From assembly GCF_048266405.1 (NCBI RefSeq), contig NZ_JBLWZO010000011.1, positions 1 to 64,000 on the forward strand: 64,000 nucleotides of DNA, read 5' to 3'. Source of the DNA: Celeribacter sp048266405 (GTDB lineage: Bacteria > Pseudomonadota > Alphaproteobacteria > Rhodobacterales > Rhodobacteraceae). Below the pieces are notes generated by a model. That model searched no databases. It was not told the DNA's origin and saw nothing but the letters and a program-made list of their open reading frames with translations. Positions 43,689-52,712 of this stretch are shown piece after piece (within the stretch, counting starts at the first letter, position 1; each line of letters opens with the position of its first letter). The position numbers and the translations under genes are program-made.

Positions 43689-45368
43689 TCACTGTTGTTC
43701 AGCCAAGATCCAACGCGCCGCTTTTTCTGCGATCATCAGCGTTGGTGAATTCGTATTTCCGCTTGTAATTTCAGGCATCACACTGGCATCGACCACCCGC
43801 AGGCCGCGGACGCCTTTGAGACGCAAATGTGGGTCGAGAACCGCCTGCGCATCGTCCGCGCGTCCCATCTTCACCGTCCCGACGGGATGGAAAATCGTGT
43901 TGGCAATATCGCCAGCCAGTTTGGCGAGTTCTTCATCCGTTTGATACTGCAGGCCGGGTTTGTATTCCTCGGGAGCAAAGGCGGCCAACGCTGGTTGGCG
44001 CATGATCTCGCGCACTTGCCGCAGACTATCTGCAGCAACCTTTCGGTCCTCTTCCGTATCGAGGTAATTCGGCGAAATTTTCGGCGCATTGCGGAAGTTT
44101 GCTGATCCAATTTCAACCGAGCCACGGCTCGTCGGGTTTAGATTACACACACTGACCGTCATCGCGGGGAAGTCGTGGAGGTCTTCACCGAAAGCCTCAA
44201 GGCTCAACGGTTGAACATGAAATTCAAGGTTCGCATGTTTCTTGCTCGGGTCGGAGCGCGTAAAAGCCCCCAACTGGCTTGGCGCCATGCTCATCGGCCC
44301 AGAGCGCTTGAGCATATATTCCATACCAATCTTCGCCTTACCAAACATGGAATTTGCCAATGTATTGAGCGTCTTGACCCCTTTCACCTTAAAAACCGCG
44401 CGGATTTGAAGATGGTCTTGAAGGTTGCGCCCAACCGCAGGCGCATCAAGAACCACATCAATCCCATGGGATTTGAGCAAATCCGCGGCACCGATCCCCG
44501 ACAGCTGCAAAATCTGTGGCGAGTTGATGGCCCCCGCCGACAGAATTACCTCTTTGCGCGCTGATACGGACACCGAACGTCCTTTGACATTGACGATCGC
44601 CCCATTGCATTTCGGCGTGTTTCCTTGCGCGGCGTCGAAAGTCAAACGCTCGGCCTGTGCCTGTGTCCAGATGGTCAGGTTCGGACGCTGCTTCGCAGGG
44701 CGCAAGAACGCCTTTGATGTGTTCCAACGCCAACCAACACGTTGGTTCACGTCGAAATATCCGACCCCCGCATTGTCACCGCTGTTAAAGTCATCAACCT
44801 TATCGATCCCCGTTTGAACGGCCGCATCCGCGAAGGCGTCCAAGACATCCCACCGTAATCTTTGCTTCTCAACACGCCACTCACCGCCGGAACCGTGGAG
44901 ATCCGAGAACCGCATGTTGTTGCTCACTTCTGGGTCTGCCCCATCGTCCAACCGGTAGTGATCTTCGTGCGCTTTGAAGGCGTCAAGGGCGTTTTCCCAA
45001 CTCCATTCATCCTCGCCTGTCAGCTTTGCCCAGTTATCATAATCCCGTGCCTGTCCGCGCATGTAGATCATGCCGTTGATCGAAGAGCATCCGCCCAACG
45101 TCTTACCGCGGGGGTAGCGCAAAGTGCGCCCGTTCAGGCCCTTGTCTGGTTCGGTGTTATACATCCAATCCGCACGTGGATTACCAATGCAATACAGATA
45201 TCCAACAGGAATATGGATCCAGTGATAATTGTCGGGCTTGCCCGCTTCGAGCAAAAGAACGCGGTTCTTGGGGTCAGCACTGAGACGATTTGCCAAGAGG
45301 CATCCCGCGGTGCCCGCCCCGATAACAACATAGTCGAACACCGACGTTTCATCGCTCTTTGCAGTCAT
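43689..45368 (-). CDS. GMC-family FAD-dependent alcohol dehydrogenase (DddA/choline dehydrogenase-like)
   Basis: 559 residues. The N-terminal FAD-binding motif is YVVIGAGTAGCLLANRL; GMC signature 1 is RGKTLGGCSSINGMIYMRGQ, and signature 2 is ILSAGAINSPQILQLSGIG. The catalytic His is in TIFHPVGTVKMG near the end. The first half resembles choline dehydrogenase, but the surroundings favour oxidation of 3-hydroxypropionate to malonate semialdehyde, the role of DddA in Halomonas. It is the first gene of the operon, with AGGGGGG before the ATG and 36 bases before dddD. It is divergent from the LysR gene. Confidence 0.9.
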   Translation of the reverse strand: MTAKSDETSVFDYVVIGAGTAGCLLANRLSADPKNRVLLLEAGKPDNYHWIHIPVGYLYCIGNPRADWMYNTEPDKGLNGRTLRYPRGKTLGGCSSINGMIYMRGQARDYDNWAKLTGEDEWSWENALDAFKAHEDHYRLDDGADPEVSNNMRFSDLHGSGGEWRVEKQRLRWDVLDAFADAAVQTGIDKVDDFNSGDNAGVGYFDVNQRVGWRWNTSKAFLRPAKQRPNLTIWTQAQAERLTFDAAQGNTPKCNGAIVNVKGRSVSVSARKEVILSAGAINSPQILQLSGIGAADLLKSHGIDVVLDAPAVGRNLQDHLQIRAVFKVKGVKTLNTLANSMFGKAKIGMEYMLKRSGPMSMAPSQLGAFTRSDPSKKHANLEFHVQPLSLEAFGEDLHDFPAMTVSVCNLNPTSRGSVEIGSANFRNAPKISPNYLDTEEDRKVAADSLRQVREIMRQPALAAFAPEEYKPGLQYQTDEELAKLAGDIANTIFHPVGTVKMGRADDAQAVLDPHLRLKGVRGLRVVDASVMPEITSGNTNSPTLMIAEKAARWILAEQQ

Positions 45369-45530
45369 ACTACCCCCCTATGTGGTTTCGCATTTCCACG
45401 GGGAGAGACATGCCAAAAGCGCCTGCGAAACAGGAAACCTCTAGCGTGATTTGGTTGCCTCCTCCCGACAACTGAAACAATCGGTAAAGAGCAAATCTGT
45501 CGAAAGCTAATGACAAATCTCGAATAGCAT

Positions 45531-45547
45531 TATAAATAGTATTTATA
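45531..45547. promoter_or_regulatory. 17-bp palindrome abutting the LysR start codon
   Basis: TATAAATA-G-TATTTATA is a perfect palindrome whose last base is the A of the LysR ATG. A LysR protein bound here would block its own translation start region and could act on the divergent ddd operon. Regulator inferred by position. Confidence 0.55.
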
Positions 45548-46473
45548 TGGAGCGCAGTTTCAACATTAACACAATGGTCGCATTTTTAACCGTGGCCCGC
45601 GAAGGCAGCGTCTCTCGCGCGGCTGCCGCCCTCAACCTGACACAGCCTGCAGTCAGCCATCAACTCAAGCGTTTAAGTGAAGAAACCGAGACGCAATTGT
45701 TCGAGCGCACCTCAACCGGACTGCGCCTTACACCTGAGGGAGAGAAGCTTGTCCCGAAGGCTGAACACGTCTTACATGCCTTCTCCGATTTCAAAAAAAG
45801 TGCGAAAAAATATTCAGAACGGATAAGTGGAAAGCTAAGAATTGGCACGATCGTTGACCCCGAATTTATTCGATTGGGAAATTTACTCAGCAGCCTGCGT
45901 AACTACTATCCTGACATCGAAACAGAACTGTCTCATGGCGTAAGCGGCGAAGTTCTGAACCGTATTCAACGCAAACAGCTGGATGCAGGATTCTACTTGA
46001 GCAGCGCGGATGACTTCGAAAAAATTGGGGAAATGACACAAGGAGCCGTATTGGCACTAAAACTTGCTGAGTTTTCCTATCGCGTTGTAGCTCCGGCTGG
46101 ATGGAGCAAGGAGGTCGAAAATGCTACGTGGGAAAAACTCGCAGGATTGCCGTGGATAGGGACCCCAGAGACGTCGGTGCATCACCGCTTACTCAAAAAA
46201 GTTTTTGACGACATCGGCTGCGACCAAAACACCGTAGCATTGGTCGACCAAGAAGCCTCCATGCTGGAAATGGTCCGATCAGGCGTTGGCCTTTCTTTAA
46301 GTAGAGAGTCCATTGCATTGCACCAACGACAATCATTCGGGCTCGAAATCTGCGAAACTGTTTCTGTCCCCGCATTGCTGAGCTTTGTATATTCATCACA
46401 ATCGAGGAACAGCACCGCGCAAGACGCCTTGCTCGAAATCGTCAAACAAGTTTGGCTGTCGGCAAATCGTTAG
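45547..46473 (+). CDS. LysR-family transcriptional regulator of the ddd operon (DddR-like)
   Basis: 308 residues. The N-terminal helix-turn-helix contains GSVSRAAAALNLTQPAVSHQ (residues about 19-38), followed by RLSEETETQLFERTSTGLRL. The effector-binding domain runs from about 92, with DQEASMLEMVRSGVGLSLS near 240. No clear Shine-Dalgarno precedes the ATG; instead the palindrome lies against it, so translation may be weak or autoregulated. It is divergent from the GMC-dddD-BCCT operon with a 178-base gap. LysR regulators adjacent to dddD respond to DMSP in other bacteria, which supports the same role here. Confidence 0.92.
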   Translation: MERSFNINTMVAFLTVAREGSVSRAAAALNLTQPAVSHQLKRLSEETETQLFERTSTGLRLTPEGEKLVPKAEHVLHAFSDFKKSAKKYSERISGKLRIGTIVDPEFIRLGNLLSSLRNYYPDIETELSHGVSGEVLNRIQRKQLDAGFYLSSADDFEKIGEMTQGAVLALKLAEFSYRVVAPAGWSKEVENATWEKLAGLPWIGTPETSVHHRLLKKVFDDIGCDQNTVALVDQEASMLEMVRSGVGLSLSRESIALHQRQSFGLEICETVSVPALLSFVYSSQSRNSTAQDALLEIVKQVWLSANR

Positions 46474-46659
46474 TGCGCGGCACTTTTGCACAAATCGTAA
46501 AAGTGATATTACGTATTTTTGTGTGTCATCTTGAGGCTTAAACCACACAACCAGTCGAGCGGTGTCAATAAGGTGACATCAGAACAACTGAACTCCCACG
46601 AATTGCTGCAATCCATATCTCAACACAATGACTTGGCAGTCCCCTGTTCGGCGGAACAC

Positions 46660-47310
46660 TCACTTGCGATCCACACGCCCTTGCCCAAAACGGCGTTGAT
46701 AAAGCAAGCGGTATGCTTCGGCCGAAGCCGGCAGGTGATCTCGCACTGCAGTTTCATATGCGTCTGTCGAGGTTTTTGTCATTGCTTCAATGATGGTTCT
46801 ATGCTGCGCGACGATCGCATTCATATGTGCTTCATCATCATACTTAACAACTCGAATTGGTTGGGCCATACGGGCATGTCGCGCAATCAGATCAGCCAGC
46901 CTCGGATTGTTGCAACAACTATATTGCAGCTCATGAAACTTCTGATTCAACTCATAAACACCACGAAAATCATCTCGCCTGAGCGCCGCCTCGTGCTGAT
47001 TAGCAATATCACGTAGTTGTTCAATAATATCTTTCGATACCGGCAAGGCAGTGCGGCGCGCTGCAGCAGTTTCTAGCACAATGCGAAGATCATAGAGCGC
47101 ATCGACTTCATCAGGGGTATAATCGACAACTTCAACCCCGCGACGCGGGCGATGCACGAGCAACCCGTGGCTTTCAAGCTCTGAAAATGCGTGGCGCACA
47201 GCATGACGTTTCGCGCCATATTCCTCCATGACCGTGTCCTCGGTTATCCGTGACCCAGGCGGGTAGACCCCAAAAATTATATCGTTTTCCAGATCCTTAA
47301 GTAGCGGCAT
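46660..47310 (-). CDS. GntR-family (FadR/FCD) transcriptional regulator
   Basis: 216 residues. The N-terminal winged helix (IIFGVYPPGSRITEDTVMEE then RHAVRHAFSELESHGLLVHR) carries the GntR signature; the C-terminal FCD domain (DALYDLRIVLETAAARRTAL to MNAIVAQHRTIIEAM) has His residues suited to metal-assisted ligand binding. It is divergent from a sugar-type ABC operon, 146 bases apart, with an A/T palindrome between them. FCD regulators commonly sense sugar acids or carboxylates, which fits the aldolase and acid-sugar kinase remnant in that operon. It converges on the LysR gene. Confidence 0.92.
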   Translation of the reverse strand: MPLLKDLENDIIFGVYPPGSRITEDTVMEEYGAKRHAVRHAFSELESHGLLVHRPRRGVEVVDYTPDEVDALYDLRIVLETAAARRTALPVSKDIIEQLRDIANQHEAALRRDDFRGVYELNQKFHELQYSCCNNPRLADLIARHARMAQPIRVVKYDDEAHMNAIVAQHRTIIEAMTKTSTDAYETAVRDHLPASAEAYRLLYQRRFGQGRVDRK

Positions 47311-47380
47311 TGGAATTGCTTATCCTCATATTGAACTCCGCCAGGCACACTAACCAAAAGATCGCAGCAACTCCATCAAT

Positions 47381-47395
47381 ATTATTATCAATAAT
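47381..47395. promoter_or_regulatory. A/T palindrome in the GntR/ABC divergent promoter
   Basis: ATTATT-ATC-AATAAT is a 15-base palindrome between the divergent GntR and ABC genes. The symmetry and location suit a GntR operator, though FadR-type sites usually have a GT...AC core, so this is tentative. Confidence 0.45.
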
Positions 47396-47456
47396 TTTAT
47401 TGTCAGAACATCGCGCCCTTGTTATGGTCGTTAAAGTTTCAAATGGGAGGGATACT

Positions 47457-48731
47457 ATGAAACGTTTCACGAGCGCGATCGCAATCAGCGCAGCACTTTT
47501 CTCAACAGGCGCCCAGGCTTGGGAGGCAACCGAGGGCAAGCCCTATGACGGCGAGACCGTACATGTCCTCGCGGTCAAATCGAGTCAATTCGAGGCCCAC
47601 GAAGCGCGCCTTGACGCCTTCGAAGCCGCAACCGGCATTGATGTTGTTTACGACTACGTGCCGTTTCCAAACATGAAAGAAGCCCTCACGACAGAGATGG
47701 TCGCAGGAGGCGATTACGACGTTGTGTCTATCATGGATCAATGGGTGCCGTCGTTGTCGCTTCTGGTTCAGCCGATTGGTAATGAGATTGCCGCACAAGG
47801 CACTAACCTTGACGACTTCCCACCTGCACACCTGCGCCACGGCATGTTGAACGGCGAACTGGTTGGCCTGCCTGTGCGCGGTCACGTGCAGCTTTTGTTC
47901 TATCGCCAAGATCTTCTGGATCAGGCGGGCGTCGACGCACCTAACACCTGGGAGGATGTTGTTTCCGTTGCCAAAGCGATCCAAGAAACCTCCGATGCTG
48001 CGGGGATCGCCCTACCCTATGGCAAGCTCAACGGTCAGAATCTGATGGTCTGGATCAATTTGTTGTGGGGTCACGGTGGCGACCTGTTTGACGAGGACGG
48101 CACGCCAATCTTCACTTCGGAAGCGGGAATCGCGGCCACCGAGCAATATATCAGCATGTTGCGCGACGAGAAGATTGCGCCCGCAGGATCGGCTACATTT
48201 GTCGAACAGGATGCCGTCAATAGCTTCAAGCAGGGCAATTCCGCAATGCTGCCAGTCTGGTGGTGGGTCCGTTCTCAACTGACTGACCCAGAACAGTCTC
48301 GCATCACCCCCGATCAGCTTGGATTCACCTCAATGCCCTCTGTTGGCGGAGCGGCAAAAACAACCTTTACCAACACATGGGTTTTCTCCGTCACTGAAGG
48401 TGCGGACAACAAAGGGGCTGCGGCAGAATATCTCGGCTGGCTTACCGACCCTGCCCTCGAACGTGATGTTTTGTTGGACGAAAACCTCGACGAAGTCGTA
48501 TCCGTACATTTCTCGAATCTGCGCGACGATGAGGTCAACGCACGTTGGGGTGGCATGCATAGCGCCGCCGCCGACGCCTTGGCCAACGCCGAAGGCATGG
48601 AGTTTGGCGACAACTGGCCACGTGTTTCAGAGATCCTCGAAACCGCGATCTCAAGCCTTGCCAGCGGCGAAGAAACCGACACAGCTGCCGCATTGAACCA
48701 CGCAGCAGAAGAGATCAAGCGTATCCGCTGA
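47457..48731 (+). CDS. ABC transporter extracellular solute-binding protein (family 1, sugar type)
   Basis: 424 residues from ATG 47457, which follows GGGAGGG. The signal peptide is MKRFTSAIAISAALFSTGAQ, with cleavage near AQA-WEA. The mature chain is a two-lobe family 1 binding fold: LDAFEAATGIDVVYDYVPFP, GGDYDVVSIMDQWVPSLSLL, LPVRGHVQLLFYRQDLLDQA and NLMVWINLLWGHGGDLFDED. It loads an oligosaccharide, sugar or sugar acid onto two permeases and an ATPase downstream. A hairpin follows the gene. The ligand is unknown, but the operon encodes an aldolase. Confidence 0.93.
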   Translation: MKRFTSAIAISAALFSTGAQAWEATEGKPYDGETVHVLAVKSSQFEAHEARLDAFEAATGIDVVYDYVPFPNMKEALTTEMVAGGDYDVVSIMDQWVPSLSLLVQPIGNEIAAQGTNLDDFPPAHLRHGMLNGELVGLPVRGHVQLLFYRQDLLDQAGVDAPNTWEDVVSVAKAIQETSDAAGIALPYGKLNGQNLMVWINLLWGHGGDLFDEDGTPIFTSEAGIAATEQYISMLRDEKIAPAGSATFVEQDAVNSFKQGNSAMLPVWWWVRSQLTDPEQSRITPDQLGFTSMPSVGGAAKTTFTNTWVFSVTEGADNKGAAAEYLGWLTDPALERDVLLDENLDEVVSVHFSNLRDDEVNARWGGMHSAAADALANAEGMEFGDNWPRVSEILETAISSLASGEETDTAAALNHAAEEIKRIR

Positions 48732-48747
48732 TTTCCTAATCCTCGGT

Positions 48748-48772
48748 GGGCGGGCCCGTATAAGGCTCGCCC
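48748..48772 (+). terminator. Intercistronic hairpin after the ABC binding-protein gene
   Basis: GGGCGGGCC and GGCTCGCCC form a 9-bp stem with one G:T pair and a 7-base loop, between the binding-protein and permease genes. No T tract. It probably lowers downstream expression or protects the 5' mRNA. Confidence 0.5.
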
Positions 48773-48798
48773 GTCACCATTGATTGAAAAGGTGCATC

Positions 48799-49683
48799 AT
48801 GCGGGATCGGTCACTCTCTTACATTCTACTGGTGCCAGCATTCCTTATCGTGCTGGCCACCACACTCTACCCACTCGCCTATTCACTGGTCACCTCATTC
48901 CGTGAATGGGACTTGACCAAGCAACGCCGCCCCGAAGGCTTCGTTGGTCTTGAAAACTACGGATTTGCTTTCACCGAACCAGGCTTTCAGAACTCGTTGT
49001 GGGTAACTTTGATTTTCGTCCTCACAAGTGTCGCTCTGACGCTTGTTTTAGCCATGTCCCTAGCGTTACTGCTGCGCCGCAAAGGACGGCTGCACACCTT
49101 TACGCGGATCATTTTAATCCTACCGTTCGCGATGAGTCCTGCCTTGATTGGTGTCAGCTACCGCTTCATGTTCAACCCTGAATTCGGCGTCCTTGCCAAA
49201 GGGATCGGCGCAGTATTTCCCGCGCTCGAGGGTGTGCCATGGCTCGCTAACCCTGACCTTGCTATGGCCATTCTGGTGCTCACAGACGTCTGGCACTGGG
49301 CTCCTTATATGACCTTCATGTGTTTGGGTGGGCTTGCCTCCGTCCCGCGCGAGACCGAAGAAGCCGCCCGCATCGACGGCGCGTCGAGCCTACGGATTAT
49401 CTTTGGCATTGTCTTGCCTCAGATGAAGGGCGTTTTACTTGTCGTTGCCGTGCTAAAAACAATCTTCGCGCTTAAAATGTTTGATCAGGTGGTGACACTA
49501 ACAGGCGGCGGACCAGGCACCTCGACCGAAACGCTTGCCTTCTTCATCTTCAACGTCGGCTTCAAATGGTTCGACATGGGCTATGCCTCGGCATTGGCCT
49601 GGATCCTCACCGCAATCATGATGCTGATCTCCGTCTGGTATGTCCGGATGCTGCTCAGCGAAAGAAAGATGGCCACGGCATGA
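48799..49683 (+). CDS. ABC transporter permease, MalF/UgpA type
   Basis: 294 residues from ATG 48799, with AAAAGG upstream. Six membrane helices. The opening YILLVPAFLIVLATTLYPLA and the EAA loop EEAARIDGASSLRIIFGIVL are classic for carbohydrate importers. The following segment VVTLTGGGPGTSTETLAFFI is the usual MalF-type tail. It forms a heterodimer with the next gene, whose start overlaps it by 4 bases. Confidence 0.94.
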   Translation: MRDRSLSYILLVPAFLIVLATTLYPLAYSLVTSFREWDLTKQRRPEGFVGLENYGFAFTEPGFQNSLWVTLIFVLTSVALTLVLAMSLALLLRRKGRLHTFTRIILILPFAMSPALIGVSYRFMFNPEFGVLAKGIGAVFPALEGVPWLANPDLAMAILVLTDVWHWAPYMTFMCLGGLASVPRETEEAARIDGASSLRIIFGIVLPQMKGVLLVVAVLKTIFALKMFDQVVTLTGGGPGTSTETLAFFIFNVGFKWFDMGYASALAWILTAIMMLISVWYVRMLLSERKMATA

Positions 49684-50495
49684 CCAAATCCGTTTTCTGG
49701 TGGGTCGAGCGCGCCTTGCTGCTCTTGATCTCAACCATCGTACTCTTCCCGATCGCATGGATGTTCTTGACGGCATTCAAACGCCCGAAGGACGCCTACT
49801 CCCTGTCCCTCGACTTTAACCCGACGTTGTCCAATTTTGTCACCGTGTTCTCGGACCCCTGGAACCTAGGCGATATGGTGCTCAACTCGGTCATCGTTGC
49901 GTCCGTCACCGTTTTGATTGCGGTGCCGTGTGCGTCGCTAGCGGCCTACTCCTTCTCTCGCTTTCGCGTCAAAGGGCGGAAATTTTTGTTCTTCATGATT
50001 CTGTCGACGCAGTTCATTCCCGCCGTGGTGATCGTGCTGCCGTTCTTTGTTATGTTCAGGACATTGGGGCTGCTCGACACCCGCCTCGCGTTGATTGTGG
50101 TCAATCTGGCGATCGTCACCCCCTTTGTTATCTGGATGATCAAAGGCTTCATTGACGCGATACCGACGGATAGCGAAGAAGCCGCTATGATTGATGGAGC
50201 CTCGCGACTGCGGGTCATCAAAGACATTGTTTTGCCAATGGCCGCGCCAGGCATCCTGACCTCCTCGATCTTCTGCTTCATCTTGACGTGGAACGAATTC
50301 CTCTTTGCCCTCATCTTGACTCGCCGTGACGCGGTCACACTGCCTGTGGGCCTCGTGAGCTTCCGAACGGAACGTGGCGACCTTTGGGAATTGATGAGCG
50401 CAGCCGGGGTCATGATTACCGTGCCAATCTTCATCATGGCGCTACTCATTCAGAAACACTTCACGCGCGGCATGACAGCTGGCGCAGTTAAATAA
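49680..50495 (+). CDS. ABC transporter permease, MalG/UgpE type
   Basis: 271 residues from ATG 49680, overlapping the previous stop. It has an N-terminal helix with LISTIVLFPIAWMFLTAFKR, the EAA loop EEAAMIDGASRLRVIKDIVL, and the typical end LLIQKHFTRGMTAGAVK. It is the second half of the permease dimer. The C-terminal GAVK ending is common to MalG-like proteins. Confidence 0.94.
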   Translation: MTKSVFWWVERALLLLISTIVLFPIAWMFLTAFKRPKDAYSLSLDFNPTLSNFVTVFSDPWNLGDMVLNSVIVASVTVLIAVPCASLAAYSFSRFRVKGRKFLFFMILSTQFIPAVVIVLPFFVMFRTLGLLDTRLALIVVNLAIVTPFVIWMIKGFIDAIPTDSEEAAMIDGASRLRVIKDIVLPMAAPGILTSSIFCFILTWNEFLFALILTRRDAVTLPVGLVSFRTERGDLWELMSAAGVMITVPIFIMALLIQKHFTRGMTAGAVK

Positions 50496-50507
50496 GGGGC
50501 TTGAAAC

Positions 50508-51563
50508 ATGGCCGAAGTACAACTCGTAAACATCGAAAAGCGCTACGGTGAATTTCTCGCCGTCCCGCGCCAGAGTATGACCATTGAAGAAGGCGAATTC
50601 CTCGTTCTGCTCGGTCCATCGGGCTGCGGGAAAACAACGACCATGCGGATGATCGCAGGGCTGGAGGATATCACCAGCGGCGACTTGCTGATCGCGGGCG
50701 AACGCGCAAACGACAAACCGCCCAAGGACCGCGACATCGCGATGGTGTTCCAAAACTATGGCCTTTATCCCCATATGACCGTGGCGGAGAATATCGGCTA
50801 CCCGCTCAAACTACGAGGGATTGACCGAAAGACACGTGACGCACGGGTGCTTGAAACCGCACAGAAGGTGGAGCTAGAGGCGCTACTCAAACGCCGTCCT
50901 TCCGAACTGTCGGGGGGGCAACGACAACGGGTTGCCTTGGCACGCGCCATCGTACGGACGCCAAAGATATTCCTGATGGACGAACCTCTCTCTAACCTCG
51001 ACGCCAAGTTACGCGTGACCATGCGTGCTGAACTCAAGCACCTGCATCACGAGTTGGGTGTTACAACCGTCTACGTCACGCATGATCAAATGGAAGCCAT
51101 GACACTCGCAAGCCGCGTTGCAGTCATGCGCGAGGGACGGATCGTGCAACTCGACACCCCAAAAAAAATCTACTCAGAACCCGCAGACCTCTTCGTTGCG
51201 GGCTTCATCGGATCGCCATCCATGAACCTCGTCGAGGGACGCATTGCAGACGGCAAGTTCGAAGCATCTGGCGTGTCGCTGACGGTAGAAGGCACAGACC
51301 GTGAGGGCGTCGTACTCGGAATCCGTCCAGAGGATTTGGAGATGACGGCGACGGAAGGCGCGCCAATCAAAGGCAGCCTCTACGCGCTAGAACTGACGGG
51401 AGATTCCACCCTGCTCACCTTGCGTGACGGGGCCACTTCGATTTGTGCCCGCGGGCCTGCCGATTTCGAAGCGCCGATCAATGCTTCATGCGCCCTCGCC
51501 CCAAAACACGGCGCGCGCATCCACCTGTTTGACAAAAATACCGGTCGACGCCTCGACGTCTGA
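50508..51563 (+). CDS. ABC transporter ATP-binding protein, UgpC/MsmX type
   Basis: 351 residues. Walker A GPSGCGKTTT starts at residue 36. VFQNYGLYPHMTVAENIGYP is the Q-loop region, the signature LSGGQRQRVALARAI lies near 135, Walker B ends in LMDEPLSNLDAKLRV, and the switch His is in VTHDQMEAMTLASRVAVM. A C-terminal TOBE regulatory domain starts near 240. It powers the two permeases before it and is followed 21 bases later by the bicupin gene. Confidence 0.95.
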   Translation: MAEVQLVNIEKRYGEFLAVPRQSMTIEEGEFLVLLGPSGCGKTTTMRMIAGLEDITSGDLLIAGERANDKPPKDRDIAMVFQNYGLYPHMTVAENIGYPLKLRGIDRKTRDARVLETAQKVELEALLKRRPSELSGGQRQRVALARAIVRTPKIFLMDEPLSNLDAKLRVTMRAELKHLHHELGVTTVYVTHDQMEAMTLASRVAVMREGRIVQLDTPKKIYSEPADLFVAGFIGSPSMNLVEGRIADGKFEASGVSLTVEGTDREGVVLGIRPEDLEMTATEGAPIKGSLYALELTGDSTLLTLRDGATSICARGPADFEAPINASCALAPKHGARIHLFDKNTGRRLDV

Positions 51564-51584
51564 CTGATGGAAAAGGACTGAACT

Positions 51585-52712
51585 ATGACCAAAGTTTCAC
51601 AACACGAAGCAAACAACCGTCACATAACAAGTGACGACTATGTCTCCTGTACTGTCGCCTTTATCGACTGCAAGAAGCCTGGATCGCACCTTAAGGAAAA
51701 CTACTCGATCATCGGTCCTGGCGTAACCTCCTCGGACGAACAGGTCGTGAACCTTCCCGAACCGCATGGCTTCAACATCGGAGCCGCCGCCATGCCCAAC
51801 GGCATCACCAACAACCTGCACATTCACTTCACCGCCGAAGTCTTTGTCGTACAAAAAGGCGAATGGACCTTCCGCTGGGGCTCGAACGGCGAAAACGAAG
51901 TCGTAGGCCGCGCAGGCGACATCGTCTCCGTGCCGACTTGGGTATTCCGCGGCTTCACCAACACTGGACCAGATGATGGATGGCTGTTCACCGTTCTGGG
52001 TGGAGACAATACTGGTGGCGTGATTTTCCATCCTGAGATCATCCGTGAGGCTGCAGATTACGGACTTTACATTTCCAGTGACAACACCCTCATCGACGCC
52101 AGCCGTGGCGACACCGTGCCTGATGAAAGCGGACGTATACCACCCATGCCCGATGCTGAAATGGCTGATTTACGCTCCGTTTCGCGCGACGAGATGATGT
52201 CGCGGGTCGTGACCGAAGGCGCGCGAGATTTCCGCCCCGCCTTCATCGACGCGTACCTCCCTGGCGGCGGCGCACAGATCGCACCCGTGATAGGCTTTGG
52301 CCTGACCCAGAACCGCAACCACAGCACTCCAATCACCAACCCGCACGGCTTCTCGATCGAGTGGCTGCGCATGGAAGCGGGTCAAAAGGTCAGCCCCTTC
52401 ACGCTTGATGACAAAATGGTGGTGATTGTCCGCTCTGGTAAACTTCGCCTACTCCTGAACGATGGCGCGGATGTCACAATCGATCTCGAGGCACGCGACA
52501 CCTATTCTATCCCCGCAGGCGTCGTACGCTCAATCGAAACCTTGGGCGATGAGACCGCGGAAGCGCTCGTGGTCGTGGCGGGCGATCATCGCAAGCGCCC
52601 TGCGTTTTCTGCCGAAGTCATCAGCGCCGCACGCGATGCGGGCCATGCGCTCGACGCCGGTGGATACGTGGCCAAAGCAGCCCTACTGCCCGACTACAAG
52701 CGAGCTGGTTAA
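51585..52712 (+). CDS. Bicupin protein of unknown function
   Basis: 375 residues with two cupin halves. The first has motif 1 as NLHIHFTAEVFVVQKGEW, with a His-x-His and Glu able to bind metal, but motif 2 (GDIVSVPTWVFRGFTNTG) lacks the usual His, so one ligand is missing. The second half, FSIEWLRMEAGQKVSPFTLD followed by MVVIVRSGKLRLLLNDG, has no HxH, so it is probably structural. Resembles dioxygenase- or isomerase-like cupins. It is encoded between the ABC ATPase and the aldolase (TAATG overlap), so it probably handles the imported compound. No function can be named. Confidence 0.75.
   Translation: MTKVSQHEANNRHITSDDYVSCTVAFIDCKKPGSHLKENYSIIGPGVTSSDEQVVNLPEPHGFNIGAAAMPNGITNNLHIHFTAEVFVVQKGEWTFRWGSNGENEVVGRAGDIVSVPTWVFRGFTNTGPDDGWLFTVLGGDNTGGVIFHPEIIREAADYGLYISSDNTLIDASRGDTVPDESGRIPPMPDAEMADLRSVSRDEMMSRVVTEGARDFRPAFIDAYLPGGGAQIAPVIGFGLTQNRNHSTPITNPHGFSIEWLRMEAGQKVSPFTLDDKMVVIVRSGKLRLLLNDGADVTIDLEARDTYSIPAGVVRSIETLGDETAEALVVVAGDHRKRPAFSAEVISAARDAGHALDAGGYVAKAALLPDYKRAG

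Noticed and set aside
43689..45368. Choline dehydrogenase (BetA) as the name of the GMC enzyme
   Set aside because: No betaine aldehyde dehydrogenase or BetI-type repressor is nearby, and the neighbours are a DddD-like transferase and a BCCT carrier, so DddA-like is more consistent. BetA cannot be excluded from sequence alone.
47310..47456. Long in-frame extension before the sugar binding protein
   Set aside because: It overlaps the divergent GntR promoter region, while ATG 47457 has GGGAGGG and starts a standard signal peptide.
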